Shown here: piece after piece, positions 1 to 45,893 of the stretch
Position numbering within the stretch: position 1 is the stretch's first letter
How the letters are laid out: each line of letters begins with the position of its first letter
Assembly (NCBI GenBank): GCA_903813345.2
Contig: CAIIXF020000010.1
Span: 23,791,740 to 23,855,739, forward strand
Reading direction: 5' to 3'
Length of the DNA stretch: 64,000 bases
Origin: Owenia fusiformis
Taxonomy: Eukaryota; Annelida; Polychaeta; Sabellida; Oweniidae
Program-made: the position numbers and the translations under genes
The notes under the pieces: model-generated
Told to the model about the DNA's origin: nothing
Database searches by the model: none
What the model saw: the letters and a program-made list of their open reading frames with translations, nothing else

Positions 1-34588
<34,588 letters not shown>

Positions 34589-37300
34589 CTGAAAATAAAC
34601 ATGAAAAAGTATGATTTGCTTTTCTAATAAGACCCTTTATTATGGTTTCTCATGACAAATACAAAAAACACATTCTTTATACAGCACTAGAAATTTGAAT
34701 ATTCTTAAATTATAATTATGATTCCCATTGGCATATCACGGATGTCATTAAATTTTAATATAATTGCATACACTTAATGCCATATAAACATATTCTGTAT
34801 GTAAAGAGTATATTATACTTCATATCATAATATATTATGTAAATTAGCTATTAAAATTTCAAAATGAAAAAATGGTTTGCTAATTCAACAAGGCACAGAT
34901 GTGAACATGTCGTACCTAAAACACAGCATTGTGGTCTTGTTGACCAAGAAAGCAAGATGGCCGCAGAAAAGTGGTAAGAAAAGAAAAGTAAACTTTCATA
35001 CATAGAAAGATCCCTGAAAATTTCAGATGAATCCCTCAAATGGTTTGGCTGGAAACCTGTAGACAAGTCTTTAAAGTGAAAATTTTAGGATGGAAAATCC
35101 AAAATGGCCACCTTAAAATTTACTCACAATGGCCAAAAACTAATCAGTTCTTGACATTGATACGTAGAAACATCCCTGAAAATTTCAGATGAATCCCTCA
35201 ACCTTAAAATTTACCCAGAATGCCCAAAAACTAATCAGTTCTTGACGTTGATATGTAGAAACATCCCTGAAAATTTCAGATGAATCCCTCAAAAGGTTTG
35301 GCTGGAAACCTGTAGACAAGTCTTGAAAGTAAAGATTTTAGGACAAGCTGAAAAGTGAGACGCCACCCACCGCCCGCCAAGCTGACTACAATATCGTACC
35401 TCTTGTTAGGTACGATAAAAAGGGTTGTTCAGTTGTATATTATTTCTTAGCCTAGTTTTGTCTAAATTATGGCATTGAGGCATCTGGTGACATAAATCAA
35501 CTGATTTCTATTTGGTGTTAGGAATATGGCATGATGATAAACCATGACATCTCATTTTTCTCAGCACTGAGATGTTTCAGGTGAAACAGAAAGGATGCTA
35601 TGAGTATCAGAATGGGAATATGGCAAATGTCACTTAACTGCAAATGGCATGTATTGGTTTATCACATAATAGTAACAAGCTAGGCATTAAAATGACAAAT
35701 ATCACCACCCTGCTGATATTAGTGTGGCAATTGTAAAATATACTGACACTGAATATTTACAACAAGCAGACAATGTTAACTCCACTTCGTGGAGATGTAA
35801 TAAATGAGATAATAATGTTTTTAAATCCATGAACAGAAAATCAATATGATCAACACTACAAAAGAATTGTCATTAATGCTATACCCCTAATTTTTCTCCA
35901 CAACTGTTGATAAACACAACCTATGCTACTTCTTTGATCTACCGCTCATCAATTTGAAATGTGGCTTGAAGTAGACATTACATGGAGCACATCTTTGCAA
36001 GAATCTGCCTTTTTGATCCAAATGATGACTTTCTAGTATTGTACTGCTAGCCCTATTGCCTCAAAGTATGCACTTACTGACATAACTTGAGAATAATTCC
36101 TTTCCAGCAGCACAGCAATTCAAACTGACAGTTCCAGGACATGTTATGACACAAGATAACAATAATCAAGCAATTAGAATTCATGATATCCAATAAATAA
36201 AAAGCTAATCATCTCATCTTTGAGATAATTTGTTAGCAAAGTCAGATCTTATCAAACTAGCTGATCAAGTAGAGCTAGAAAAACAGCAACTCCCCGAAGT
36301 AGCAGATTCCACGAAACAAAACATATTTATCAAATCACTTTTAGTTCGAACATCACATGATGATATAAACAGGCAGTAGGTAAAAATCTACACCCTATGA
36401 CATTATTTGGGACCAAATCCGATAACTGGTATTTAAGTTATCAAAATGACACGAGTGGCTATATTGAAAGTTTCTTTTCGAGCAGAGGTCCTAAGCCCAT
36501 AAGGTATCAGCTAATAAAATTTGAACCAAATCTGTACACAGGGATCTGTACAAAGCCTTGCTTTGGTGCAGATTCTTAAGTTATGGAACTCCTATAAGAA
36601 ATCAAACATACAAAATTTACTTTCACAGCCTAATATCAAAACTTTCATTTGTTTGTGTATAGACAGTCAATTCTTATTGATTTTCATTTTCTTAATAAAT
36701 GACTTAATTGTGCCAAAAGTGTGATGTTAGATATAATCTTATAGCCTATTATACTTTTGGCTAAGATGACAGACTACATCATTTGTCTTTATTTCATGCT
36801 TTAAGAAATGGTATAGGCTGTAGAATCCATAATCTGACTTCAGCTTTTAATTACATTCCTGAGTGAACCCCCAAGAAACATTTATTGGAATTTTAGATAA
36901 AAAGTGACTTCCTTTTAAAATCAATGTATACAATCAAAATGTAATAGAACTTTACCCCTAAGTGTAATTAATTATGTTTGTCGACATACACTGATATATT
37001 GACCTTGTCCCTAAGGCCCTATTAAAGTTGATACCTTGCATTGGAGTTGTGGATCAGGAAAAGCAGTTGATACATATATTAAACATTGATGATGATGTCT
37101 ATGTAACAGCTACAACAATTGTAAATACAATTTAACCATAATACATGTACATGTAATACTATATTGGTAATCAATCAACAATTCTAAACATGTTGTGCTG
37201 GTTGGCTGCTTATTTTGATATTTGCATACCTTAACCAAGATAACAGTAATTGATTTGGTTGTGTGGTTGTGGTGTGTGAAGACTTATCAAAATCAATCAA
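34589..37300. other. Upstream UNC13 flank or intron, AT-rich
   Basis: Apart from the repeat at 34900-35415, nothing gene-like is supported. The status as intron or intergenic space depends on where UNC13 begins. Confidence 0.5.
34900..35415. repeat. Degenerate interspersed repeat with internal duplication and CGTACCTA/TAGGTACG ends
   Basis: A segment containing CCCTGAAAATTTCAGATGAA followed by GGTTTGGCTGGAAACCTG occurs two to three times between about 35000 and 35330. Short inverted motifs (CGTACCTA near 34911 and TAGGTACG near 35407) flank it. It looks like a non-autonomous element, but I cannot assign a family. Confidence 0.5.
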
Positions 37301-37303
37301 TAT

Positions 37304-37660
37304 GTGTTGTTGATGGTTGTACTCAGACTGGCCACCCTTTGGCTTATTCATACATGTATGACAAGGAAAACAAATCCTATCAAATTAAATAAAAAAAGTA
37401 AAAAGCGGGAACTAGTTACTAGAATCAGAGAACATCGTAGACCCACATTACTGTCGACTGGAGGTCTTGCTTCTGCGGTTATTGAACATTCCATGGAATA
37501 TGATCATAATATAAACTAGAACAATGTAAAAATCATTGATAATGAGAGTCATGATCTTAAACGTAGGGTTAAGGAAGCAATTCATATCAAAACAATGCAA
37601 CCTAAAATGAACAGAGATAATGGGTATCAGTTGGACAATTTGTATCATAAAATATTGTAA
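37304..37660 (+). pseudogene. GIY-YIG endonuclease fragment of a retroelement, with a premature stop
   Basis: One frame of 119 codons contains KKRELVTRIREHRRP, IEHSMEYDHNIN, a TAG at 37517-37519, and then KIIDNESHDLKRRVKEAI and HIKTMQPKMNRDNGYQL before a TAA. The pattern RI.EH, then EH....H.I(stop), then D.E.....R..EAI.I....P..NRD.G resembles the GIY-YIG nuclease end of Penelope-like and related retroelements. The stop sits where Trp is usual. The GIY-YIG signature and reverse transcriptase are not recognisable upstream, so this is a 3' remnant. Confidence 0.6.
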
Positions 37661-37887
37661 ATTAAGAATGGTATAGCAAAGTATGCAATAGTAATATTTG
37701 AGTTTAATTGTTACCATAACGATGATATATTTATCTTAAGGTTATTATTAGGTCATTCGTTTTTTCGTATCTATGTTTTTTGTTGTTGTTATTTTTTAGG
37801 TTACTAGGTCATTTATTACATAATTAAATTTTCCATTGTCTGTTTATGACGTCACATAAATTGTATACATGCTGTTATATTTTGAAA

Positions 37888-37920
37888 AAGACTAAGGGAT
37901 ATTAGTCGAAAGTCTCAATA
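37888..37920 (+). other. Short hairpin in the tail of the GIY-YIG remnant
   Basis: GACTAAGGGATATTAGTC folds on itself and is followed by GAAAGTCTC, with an outer AGACT/AGTCT pairing. Compact hairpins near a GAAA are often seen downstream of GIY-YIG retroelement ORFs, but the hammerhead consensus is not met here. Confidence 0.4.
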
Positions 37921-38293
37921 AATTAAAAATATTCTCTGAAGTAAAGAATTTGACTTGTTTCTGAAAAAAAGTAAAGTTTAGGCCACACTTAAAGAATGGT
38001 GAAGTCCAGTTTTCTGTAAACAGTTTATTTCCACAGATCATCATATTTTTAATTCAAATATGTCAAATATACCAATCAACTTAGAGTATTTCAGTGCATT
38101 AATTCAAGGTATATGGTCAACTGAGCAGAAGCATTATTTTACAGTGCATTATGGTTTCTTAGTTTAGTTAACAGTTTCACAAACTGAGCAGTACATTATT
38201 GGTAAAAGAGTGACATCATCACGGTGCATTACGTTTTCATAAAGAATTGGACAATGTCTTACAAAGGAGTTCTGGTGTACATGTATTTGAATT

Positions 38294-38432
38294 GCAATAA
38301 AGAACCTTGTATCATTCTTTATTGGATTTAAAAGCATTCATGCATGCACTAGCCCATCCTGATACTTCACCATTGTACATTATGTGTATGCTTTTAAATC
38401 TCCAATAAATCATATACAGGATTCTTTATTCC
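38294..38432. repeat. Inverted repeat (foldback), arms about 47 bp
   Basis: The left arm (38294-38340) and the reverse complement of the right arm (38385-38432) share AATAAAGAA, TTTATTGGA and TTTAAAAGCAT in order, with a loop of about 45 bp. It is probably a MITE-like hairpin; no duplicated target site was identified. Confidence 0.65.
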
Positions 38433-41400
38433 TTTAGTAACAGATGAGTGTTAATGATCCCTTTGCAAGATTCATTTTGATCAACTTTATTAAATAAACT
38501 GAATATTTATCATCAATAGTAAAGAACATAATTTTATTAACATTGTGTATGAAATAGACCGTGAAACCTAGATATGACGTCAATAAAATCAGTATTGGTT
38601 TCTGAAGGGCATCAAATTATTTTATGAGATTCTAATGTAATAAGAAGCAGTGTTTGTTCCCAGGAGCTGCATTAACATAATATAATATAAGTCTGGTAAA
38701 GGAAACATAGTGAATGTTTTAATCTTTATAACCAATTATTAGGCCATCTAGGAATTTTTATAAACCCTAAAAAGGAAGCATTTATACAAAGAATTACAAC
38801 TTATATTTTGACATGTACATAATCTTCAATAATTGGCCCAATACGAACTGCATTCTTCCATATAAAAAGGTCACACTTTGCAAAATTAAAAATTAATTTG
38901 GGAAAATGTCTGGTGGAAAACACATTGCCATTAAAATGCCAAGTCCAGGTAACTAACACAGATGGATATACACATTATTCTCTTTATGAATAGTTAATAT
39001 AAATCTGTGATTCCGTAAAATGCTTGTAGAGATACAGACACATTTTGCTGATATGACACCATTATCATTCTCTCTCACTTTTTTCAATTTAATCTCAGAC
39101 AAATGACAACTGTTACCACAACGAGAAACACTATATAATAAACATCAATACGACGAGATAATAGATTTATTATCCAAATTGAATAATAACTGATAAGATC
39201 AGGTACTGTTGAATAATATTCTGCCCGGGATTTGTTATTAATCATATAGAAATGTCTTATCCGAACAGCTTACATGTACGTATTATCCGTTGCGGCCATT
39301 AAAAATTTTACATATCTAACTAGCTAAGTAAATAAACATGCGTCGACACAGTCGCAGTTGACTATGAAAAGTTCAATCATCAATCTTATTTTTATTTTCT
39401 TGATTTAAAGATTTATTATGTTTAAAAAAGAAAATGTTTGAATTTTAAGTTCAACCTTTAATTCTTATTATCAAGAACGCGCATGCAAATTCGCCAACCA
39501 TGTACATTGTTTGCAGTCTGCGCAATTTAATGTAAATCATTGTACATTTTTCGATATACTGTAATACTATTCATTATTTGTAAAATTGAACAGAATATAA
39601 TCTAAAATTAATCAGCTTTAAATACAATGATTATATGTCATAAAAGTTGCCTTAAAACAATACAATTCGTGCGTTTGTAAATGCTCTAAAGCCCCGCTAG
39701 TATATGAACGAATCCTAAATAGAAATGAGTGAAATTCGATCCCATTAGTGTGTACACGTTCTACACCGAGACTTCTCCTTTAAATTAAATCAGTCCACTA
39801 GTATGAGTTAAGAATGGACAGAGGGACGGATGGCTTCATTCAATGGGATAATTAAGATATTTCAAAACCAGTGTCATTCTTCTATGCATACATCACTCCA
39901 ATCATAACATAAAACAAGCTGTTTATTTTAAAACTATTCTTTACGAATTGATGATAAGTGTATAATGTTCAATCATACAAATCGCAGTCAGTGATTGTTC
40001 TCCACACTCACCCCTCCCCCTTCCTGACATGAACTATTTTGTAAAACCATTGACAGTGTGGAAAGGATTCTTACACTCGAGTGTCAAGGGGGGGGGGGGC
40101 AGTTACAGAAATATACAAGGCGATGGTTCAAATTGGACAATTTTCAAAACTGCTCAACATGGTGAAAACTTCACGTTTTTAAAGAATGCTTGCCCGGCGA
40201 GTGGTTTGCTCTGTATTGCGAGAGAACAAAAACTTTGAGTTAGGATTTTTCCTAATACTATCATTAATCTAAACAACTTTTTAAACCGTCTCTGACTACA
40301 TATCATGCCAATTAATACCATTATTGTGTTGACAGGATTAAATATGATATCTATGGAATCATAATTTAATGAACTCAATAGTCTAAATGATAATAAGTTC
40401 ATAATTTAGTCTTGGCTGACTAGTCTTGCATCATCAGAGTTAGATTGCAAATACCTCCCTAAATCAAATATTTAAAATTTACAAATTTACTAGTGTACGG
40501 GGTGGGGAAACAAGTCGCCATCCAGCCACTAAAGTTTAAAAGGAAGACTATAGTGTCCCGTGAATTCAATATAATTATCTTAGACAATAGTGAAGCGGTA
40601 CAATCCTTGGAGTGTTAATTACTCGGAATGCAAGTTTGATTTAAAATAACTCCTTTGGATCAAATATTTAAATTCTACTAGAATGCGGGGAGTGGAAACA
40701 AGTCTCCATTCAAGCACTAAATATCAAAAGAATGATTTCAGTACCCCTTAACTTCACTCCCGGACTTCACTATTCACCACCACCCCTCCCCTTCCAAGTA
40801 TCCCTTATGACCCCAAAATATTCGTTTCTGTGCCCCCCCCCCCCTGTCCATGGCCAGTAAGTAATCTATGTGTATATTGGCTCCCTCCCAAAGGTGGGAA
40901 AACCAGATGCAGGCATAGACATTGACAAGGTGAGGGGATTTAAATATAAAAATAGTATTGTTTTTGGCTCCGACTTATATATTTTGGCACTGTTTAACGA
41001 AGCCGGTTTAAGGAATGAGAGGCAGAAATAATTCCTAGAAATAAGACGGCCTCATCGTGATAGCCGCGACCCTTTTGTCTTTATCCTTCCACAATCGGCA
41101 GATAAGAGTGGCTCTGGCATACCAGAATGAGATGGCCTGTCTTTACTGTAATCAAGATATGGTACCTAACCGCAGTTATTTTGGTTTTATAACGGGGATA
41201 TTGCTCGAGCTTCAATAACAAATAAAAGGCATGTTCTTATTTCTGTATTTGACCTTTGATTGTGTATTTAGTTGAGCTGCACGCCAAACGTTAAGATTGT
41301 TAAAACGCTAAAAATAAAGCTTTATTCCTCTCAATTTACATAAAAATGAAACAGATTAGATTCGAATCTCAGTCACACCAGCACCACTGGTCAAAGGAAG

Positions 41401-42900
41401 TACAAATATCTATATTAATCAAATGTCTGAGAATTTGATAACTGTCTGGGATCCAATGTTAATTTTATTGAAGCAAACTAAGAAAAGTATAAAGATGAAT
41501 TTTAAACGTTTAGAGGGAAAAGTCAAATATGCATTGTAACCCTAAAAATAATTCATTAAAGTGTCGTACACATTTTATAACATTTATATAAATAAAACAA
41601 ATAAAGCACAACCCTAATGCCCTATAATGAATTCATATCGGCGCTAAACGGCCCTTGCAATAAAAACGCATCGAAGCAGGGAATACTTGGAAAATTCTTC
41701 CGAGACTGACTTTTGTTATTTCAAAATTGAAATATGCCTAATTCCTATGAACACGCGATCTTTTTCCCTGGGTTTTACTCTATTTTAGATTTACTAGAAA
41801 AATGTTTATGTGATGATTGCGTTTGCTTCTCACGAGTTCATTGAAACGTTCAGTCGTAAAACTTTAGAGATCAAAAGACTAATTAGGCACCTGATTGCGA
41901 AAGTTTGATTGCATTTCGATCGCCGGGATTTTACAAACGTATTGTTTAAGTAGCGATCGTGTTCTTGGGATCTTGATAACTTCCTATTTTAAGTTTTGGG
42001 TTGAAAGCAATGAGTATGTCGGACTTTCTCAAGTCCACATAATGAAACAATATCCCTTTATATTAGTCCAATCGGAATTTGCATAAGCATACCAGTTTTA
42101 TATTGCAAAAAGAACTGTAATTAATAGCCTAAATAAAAGCATCATGATAAATAAAACATTAAATCATATATAAAGCCTATTGATATCGCACCCCCCCCCC
42201 CTCCTGGCTACGCCTATGGATATTTCGGCAACTTTCACGTTTACCCCGCCCCCTAATAATTCTTGCGCCCCCTCTAAATATCAGACCCGTCAGGCGTTGA
42301 GGCATGGATCAGGATACCCTGACTCCCAAGCTGTGCGACTTCTGGCAACCGCTACACCTATATTCCCGGGGAAAACGCTTTTAGAAAAATTGTCAAATAT
42401 GGTCGTGTGTGGGCAAACACGGAGGAGGAGGAGAGGGGTGCGTGCATTGTGTGCGACCCTTCATCAGTTGTGTACCTTATTTTTGTATGAATTTCTTCCG
42501 AATAGTTATGCTAGAGGGGTTCTGATATTTATTTCTGTTTTCAAATGAAATAATTTCACCCTTGCCCGACTGACTTGTAGATAATGCACGAATCAAATAG
42601 CATGGAGATCAGATAATCAGGTTGATTCGTATTTTCGCAATCAAATGAATTAACTTATTGTTTTCTCTGATTAAAAAGCGGTTTGGAGCTACTTTTACAG
42701 GATTTGTGAATTCGCACTCAGACTGGCTTGTTTTAATATTTAGTCAGTGAAAGAGGAGGGGACTATAATGTAGAAAATTGTTTTGATTTCGACACTAACT
42801 GAATAATTTATCACAATTGTTAAATAAGCAAACAGAAACAGGTTTAAAAATGAGAATAGAGGTAAAAAAGTCTATACATAAAATGTAATTAAAACCCGGG
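38433..42900. other. AT-rich stretch with poly-C/poly-G runs, no supported gene
   Basis: Runs of 10 or more C or G occur near 40088, 40833 and 42190. The open frame at 42180-42548 is broken-looking, begins in a poly-C and carries the CTGGCTACGCCTATG element end, so it is taken as repeat-derived. Confidence 0.5.
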
Positions 42901-43582
42901 AATTAAAAGCAATTTTAGACTGTTAGATGATCTCTTCTGTAATCAAGGTGATGTTGGTACACTTCCGCCGTTAGAAAAACAAAGACTAAGACAAAGACTA
43001 TATAGCAATTAATCCTTTTGTAATCATTAAATGTTAGATTCTTATTATTTTGTTGGACAATGTTCAGGCTTCTGACCAAGATTAAATCATTTATGTTTGT
43101 ATTTAAAAAATAGTATTTCAATCAGACAGACGTTCTAATGAGTTAGAAAAATACACTTGTCCATTTCCTCTCAAGAAGTTTTCAAAGGTAATCAAGTCGA
43201 TTTGTTTGAGTGTTTAGCATTGTTTTTCATAACTTGAGGCTTCCATGAATAGAATGACTTTGAAATGAGTTTTTATAATTTTAGCTTTTATACGGACATG
43301 CTTATTGTATATTTCTATATGAACGTTGTGGTTATGTGATGTAACATCGCCCCCCCCCCCAAATTACAGGTATACACATTTTGGTCGGAATGCATTTACT
43401 TGCAATTAAAAGCAATTTTAGACTGTTAGATGATCTCTTATGTAATCTAGATGATGTTGGTACACTTCCGCATTTAAGAAAACAAAGACTAAAACAAAGA
43501 GAACTAAGCAATTAATCCTTTTGTTATCATTAAATGTTAGATTCTTATTTTTTTATTGGACAATATTAAGACTTCTGTCTCC
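42901..43582. repeat. Direct duplication of about 175 bp (42901-43078 and 43403-43582)
   Basis: Both copies contain TTAGACTGTTAGATGATCTC, GATGTTGGTACACTTCCGC and ATTAAATGTTAGATTCTTAT in the same order, with scattered differences. The copies are about 500 bp apart. No coding function was seen. Confidence 0.85.
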
Positions 43583-44000
43583 GATTGTTATGCAGGTATG
43601 TGTATAAAATCATGTGAACAACATTATCGTGGAAACTCCCATATTCATTCTCATAATGTCTTACAGCTATTTCGCAAATGACATAATCCTAAACAACATA
43701 TGGACATAATATTGCAGAACTGAGCGAAAAGAAAGGTGGAACAAATCAGATTAAGATATTTTATTTTTGAAATGCACAAAGGGCAACAGTTGAAGAACAA
43801 AAGTTAAAGGCGTTGTGAAATAGATCGTGCTTTTATATGATCCCCTTCTATAGTGCCCTACCCTTTGCATTTGTTCGACTTCACTTCTTAAATGAGAGTT
43901 TCGTCTTCTCGTAGTTTATAATTAGACTCTGCACGCAGCGTAATAGTGCCCCTATTATCCATGTTCATGTTCTCATTCGATTTTACATCAGTTATGACTT

Positions 44001-44128
44001 GGTAACATTTGCTCCGATTTTCATTACGGCGCCCGGTCGATTGAGTATTTTGTTCAGAATTGAATACAATTTTGAACAAAATACTCATCGGCCGGGCGCC
44101 GGTGCTGAAAATCTGAGCAAATGTGACC
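44001..44128. repeat. Near-perfect hairpin, about 60-bp stem, 4-nt loop
   Basis: The left arm (GGTAACATTTGCTCCGATTT ... CGGCGCCCGG ... GAGTATTTTGTTCA) is mirrored by the right arm with about 90% pairing, down to a central AATA. The arms are GC-richer than their surroundings. The mirrored open frames on the two strands are a consequence of the palindrome. Confidence 0.85.
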
Positions 44129-44531
44129 ACGGCATTATAAAAGCATACTCTTTAATACACGAACAGATTCAAAATGAGACTTTATCTATCAGAGAAATAA
44201 AAATGGAAAATTTGTATTATGAAAATATTAACTGATGCATTGTTTAGTATTAAATATTAAGTTTTACAGTTGGCGGAAACCTCAAGGGGCGGGAAATTTG
44301 ATTAAACAAAACGCCGGATTAATATGTGGACAACTTGCAAATGAAATGTAAGTAACATGACAGAACGAGTATGTGTCGCCCAATAAATACTTTAATAGTT
44401 TTAATGTGCATTCAAAGGACCCCGTTTGTAAAATTGATAGAAATGAATAGTTTTATTATCGGAAAAACAGAATAGTCATCATCATATCAGTGCGAAAAAT
44501 TAGCTATATTTATTTTCTATGCGATATACAC

Positions 44532-44558
44532 CTGATATTGATAGCCTTCCACGATCAT
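44532..44558 (-). CDS. Weak candidate for a first coding exon of a short UNC13 isoform (MIVEGYQYQ)
   Basis: An ATG in a good context (GGACCATGATC) opens nine codons ending CAG|GTGTAT in phase 0. That is the phase needed by the first secure UNC13 exon (34518-34588). Nothing else supports it: the donor is mediocre, the peptide is not recognised and many such short frames occur by chance. Confidence 0.18.
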
Positions 44559-45266
44559 GGTCCGTTGACATCATCAACCTTGTGATTTGCCATAAGTGAT
44601 TAACCAACATTTTTTGATTAAAAGTCGGGGTTGACGTTTCTTGACTTTTCACACTGACATCAAAACAAAACATAATTTGAAAATAAAAGGCATAAAATGG
44701 CCATTAAAAGTACATTTTTGAACAAAAGTATCAACTTATATTACACTGCACGCAAATACAAAGTGAAAAGAACGTCTTCCCGGAGATTGAAATACGGATC
44801 GGTAAGTCAACAAATCTATCTGTTAAATAAACAAGCTTAGCCTATGTCTGCGATTGTTTGTCTGAGTGGCCAGATGTTATCCGTTTCGGATAATAAATTT
44901 CTGAGAATACTACTGATATCTAGAATACATCTTCCGTGATATTTTTCATAAAACTACCCTTTGCATTCGTTTGACTTCACTTCTTAGCTTCGTCTTAGTG
45001 TAGTTTAACTAGACTCTTCACGCAGGGTATCATAAAACAGGCATCTTAGCTGCAATTTTGAATAATAGCGTAATTCATAGCAAAATATATATTAACCCGC
45101 CTCTGTTTAATTCAAATATGCATTACCCTTAAAATTTATATACTTAGACACCTTTTCATTCTTGATTCGAATTTTTATCTTGTCTTCATCTAAATTTGTG
45201 GATTAATAACAGTTTTTAGTATACAAATTGAACATACAAAATGTAGCGTATTGATTACGCGTTACA

Positions 45267-45514
45267 GTGGCGTAGCCAGCTTTCAGTCGGGGGAGGGGGG
45301 GGGGGGTGCGATCGTGGCATAAAAAATGTTTTTGAAGATTTGTTTTGAATTTTACAAAAATTGGTGCAACTTCGTTCAAAATCGAGTTAGAAGCTTCAAA
45401 TAAAAAGCATTTTAAGACTTTTTACTTCTGTCTAATGGTTCTATTTTCATTGGTTATGGAGGGGGGGGAGGTGCGATCGCACACATCACATCCCCCTGGC
45501 TACGCCTATGCGCT
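45267..45514. mobile_element. Short non-autonomous element with CAGTGGCGTAGCCAG ends
   Basis: It begins CAGTGGCGTAGCCAG and ends CTGGCTACGCCTATG, inverted repeats of about 14 bp. Both ends have nearby poly-G and a GTGCGATCG motif. A related end (CTGGCTACGCCTATG) lies alone near 42205. The termini are reminiscent of hAT-type elements, but no 8-bp target duplication is clear. Confidence 0.5.
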
Positions 45515-45806
45515 ATATTAATATAACAAGGTTATCATATCATGCCAATAGTTAGATGGTTAACTAATATTAACACAAAATAATAATACACGATAATTAA
45601 AAAAATAAACCTCGGTATTCGGGCCTAAAATCCAAGGATACGTGTACCATTACTTAAGTGTAAGCTGCAATACCATATCGAATACCTGTACCATTACTCA
45701 ATAATAACCACTAGTAAGACCATAATAACAAGCTTAATAACTAGCTTATCACAAGTTATTCCATACGATTTTGTCTTGTGTACACTACTCCCCAGTGAGA
45801 ATTTAC

Positions 45807-45893
45807 CTCTCCTCAGACTCATCTATAATTGTGACAGTCCACGTCACTGACGACCTTGTGAGTTGAAGTCTAGGAGGCCTTATCCTTATATGG
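45807..45893 (-). promoter_or_regulatory. Candidate minus-strand promoter and first exon start (TATA, CRE-like site, ATG, donor)
   Basis: On the minus strand CATATAAGG (45884-45892) is followed by a TGACGTGG CRE-like site and then ATGAGTCTGAGGAGAG before GTAAAT. A TATA box about 70 bp ahead of an ATG that runs into a donor resembles a first exon, possibly of UNC13. It ends in phase 1, so a further unplaced exon would be needed before 34518-34588. Confidence 0.2.

Larger units (their letters stand above)
43858..45030. repeat. Second pair of direct repeats, about 80 bp (43858-43943 and 44954-45030)
   Basis: Both contain CTACCCTTTGCATT, GACTTCACTTCTTA and TAGACTCT.CACGCAG. The pair flanks the strong hairpin at 44001-44128, so the block may be parts of one older element. 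Confidence 0.6.

Noticed and set aside
36090-36160. Minus-strand ATG (MSWNCQFELLCCWKG...) ending at a GTAAGT donor
   Set aside because: Although the donor is perfect, the phase (2) does not fit exon 34518-34588, and no acceptor, promoter or conserved peptide supports it.
37888-37920. Hammerhead ribozyme in the tail of the GIY-YIG remnant
   Set aside because: A hairpin followed by GAAA is present, but the CUGANGA core and a third stem with a cleavage site could not be identified.
42180-42548. 122-codon plus-strand ORF
   Set aside because: It starts within a poly-C run, contains a transposon end (CTGGCTACGCCTATG) and shows no recognisable domain.
43888-44235. Mirrored ORFs (MVTFAQIF... and MVTFAPIF...) on the two strands
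   Set aside because: They are the two arms of one palindrome, so similarity of the two peptides is a consequence of the hairpin and not evidence for genes.
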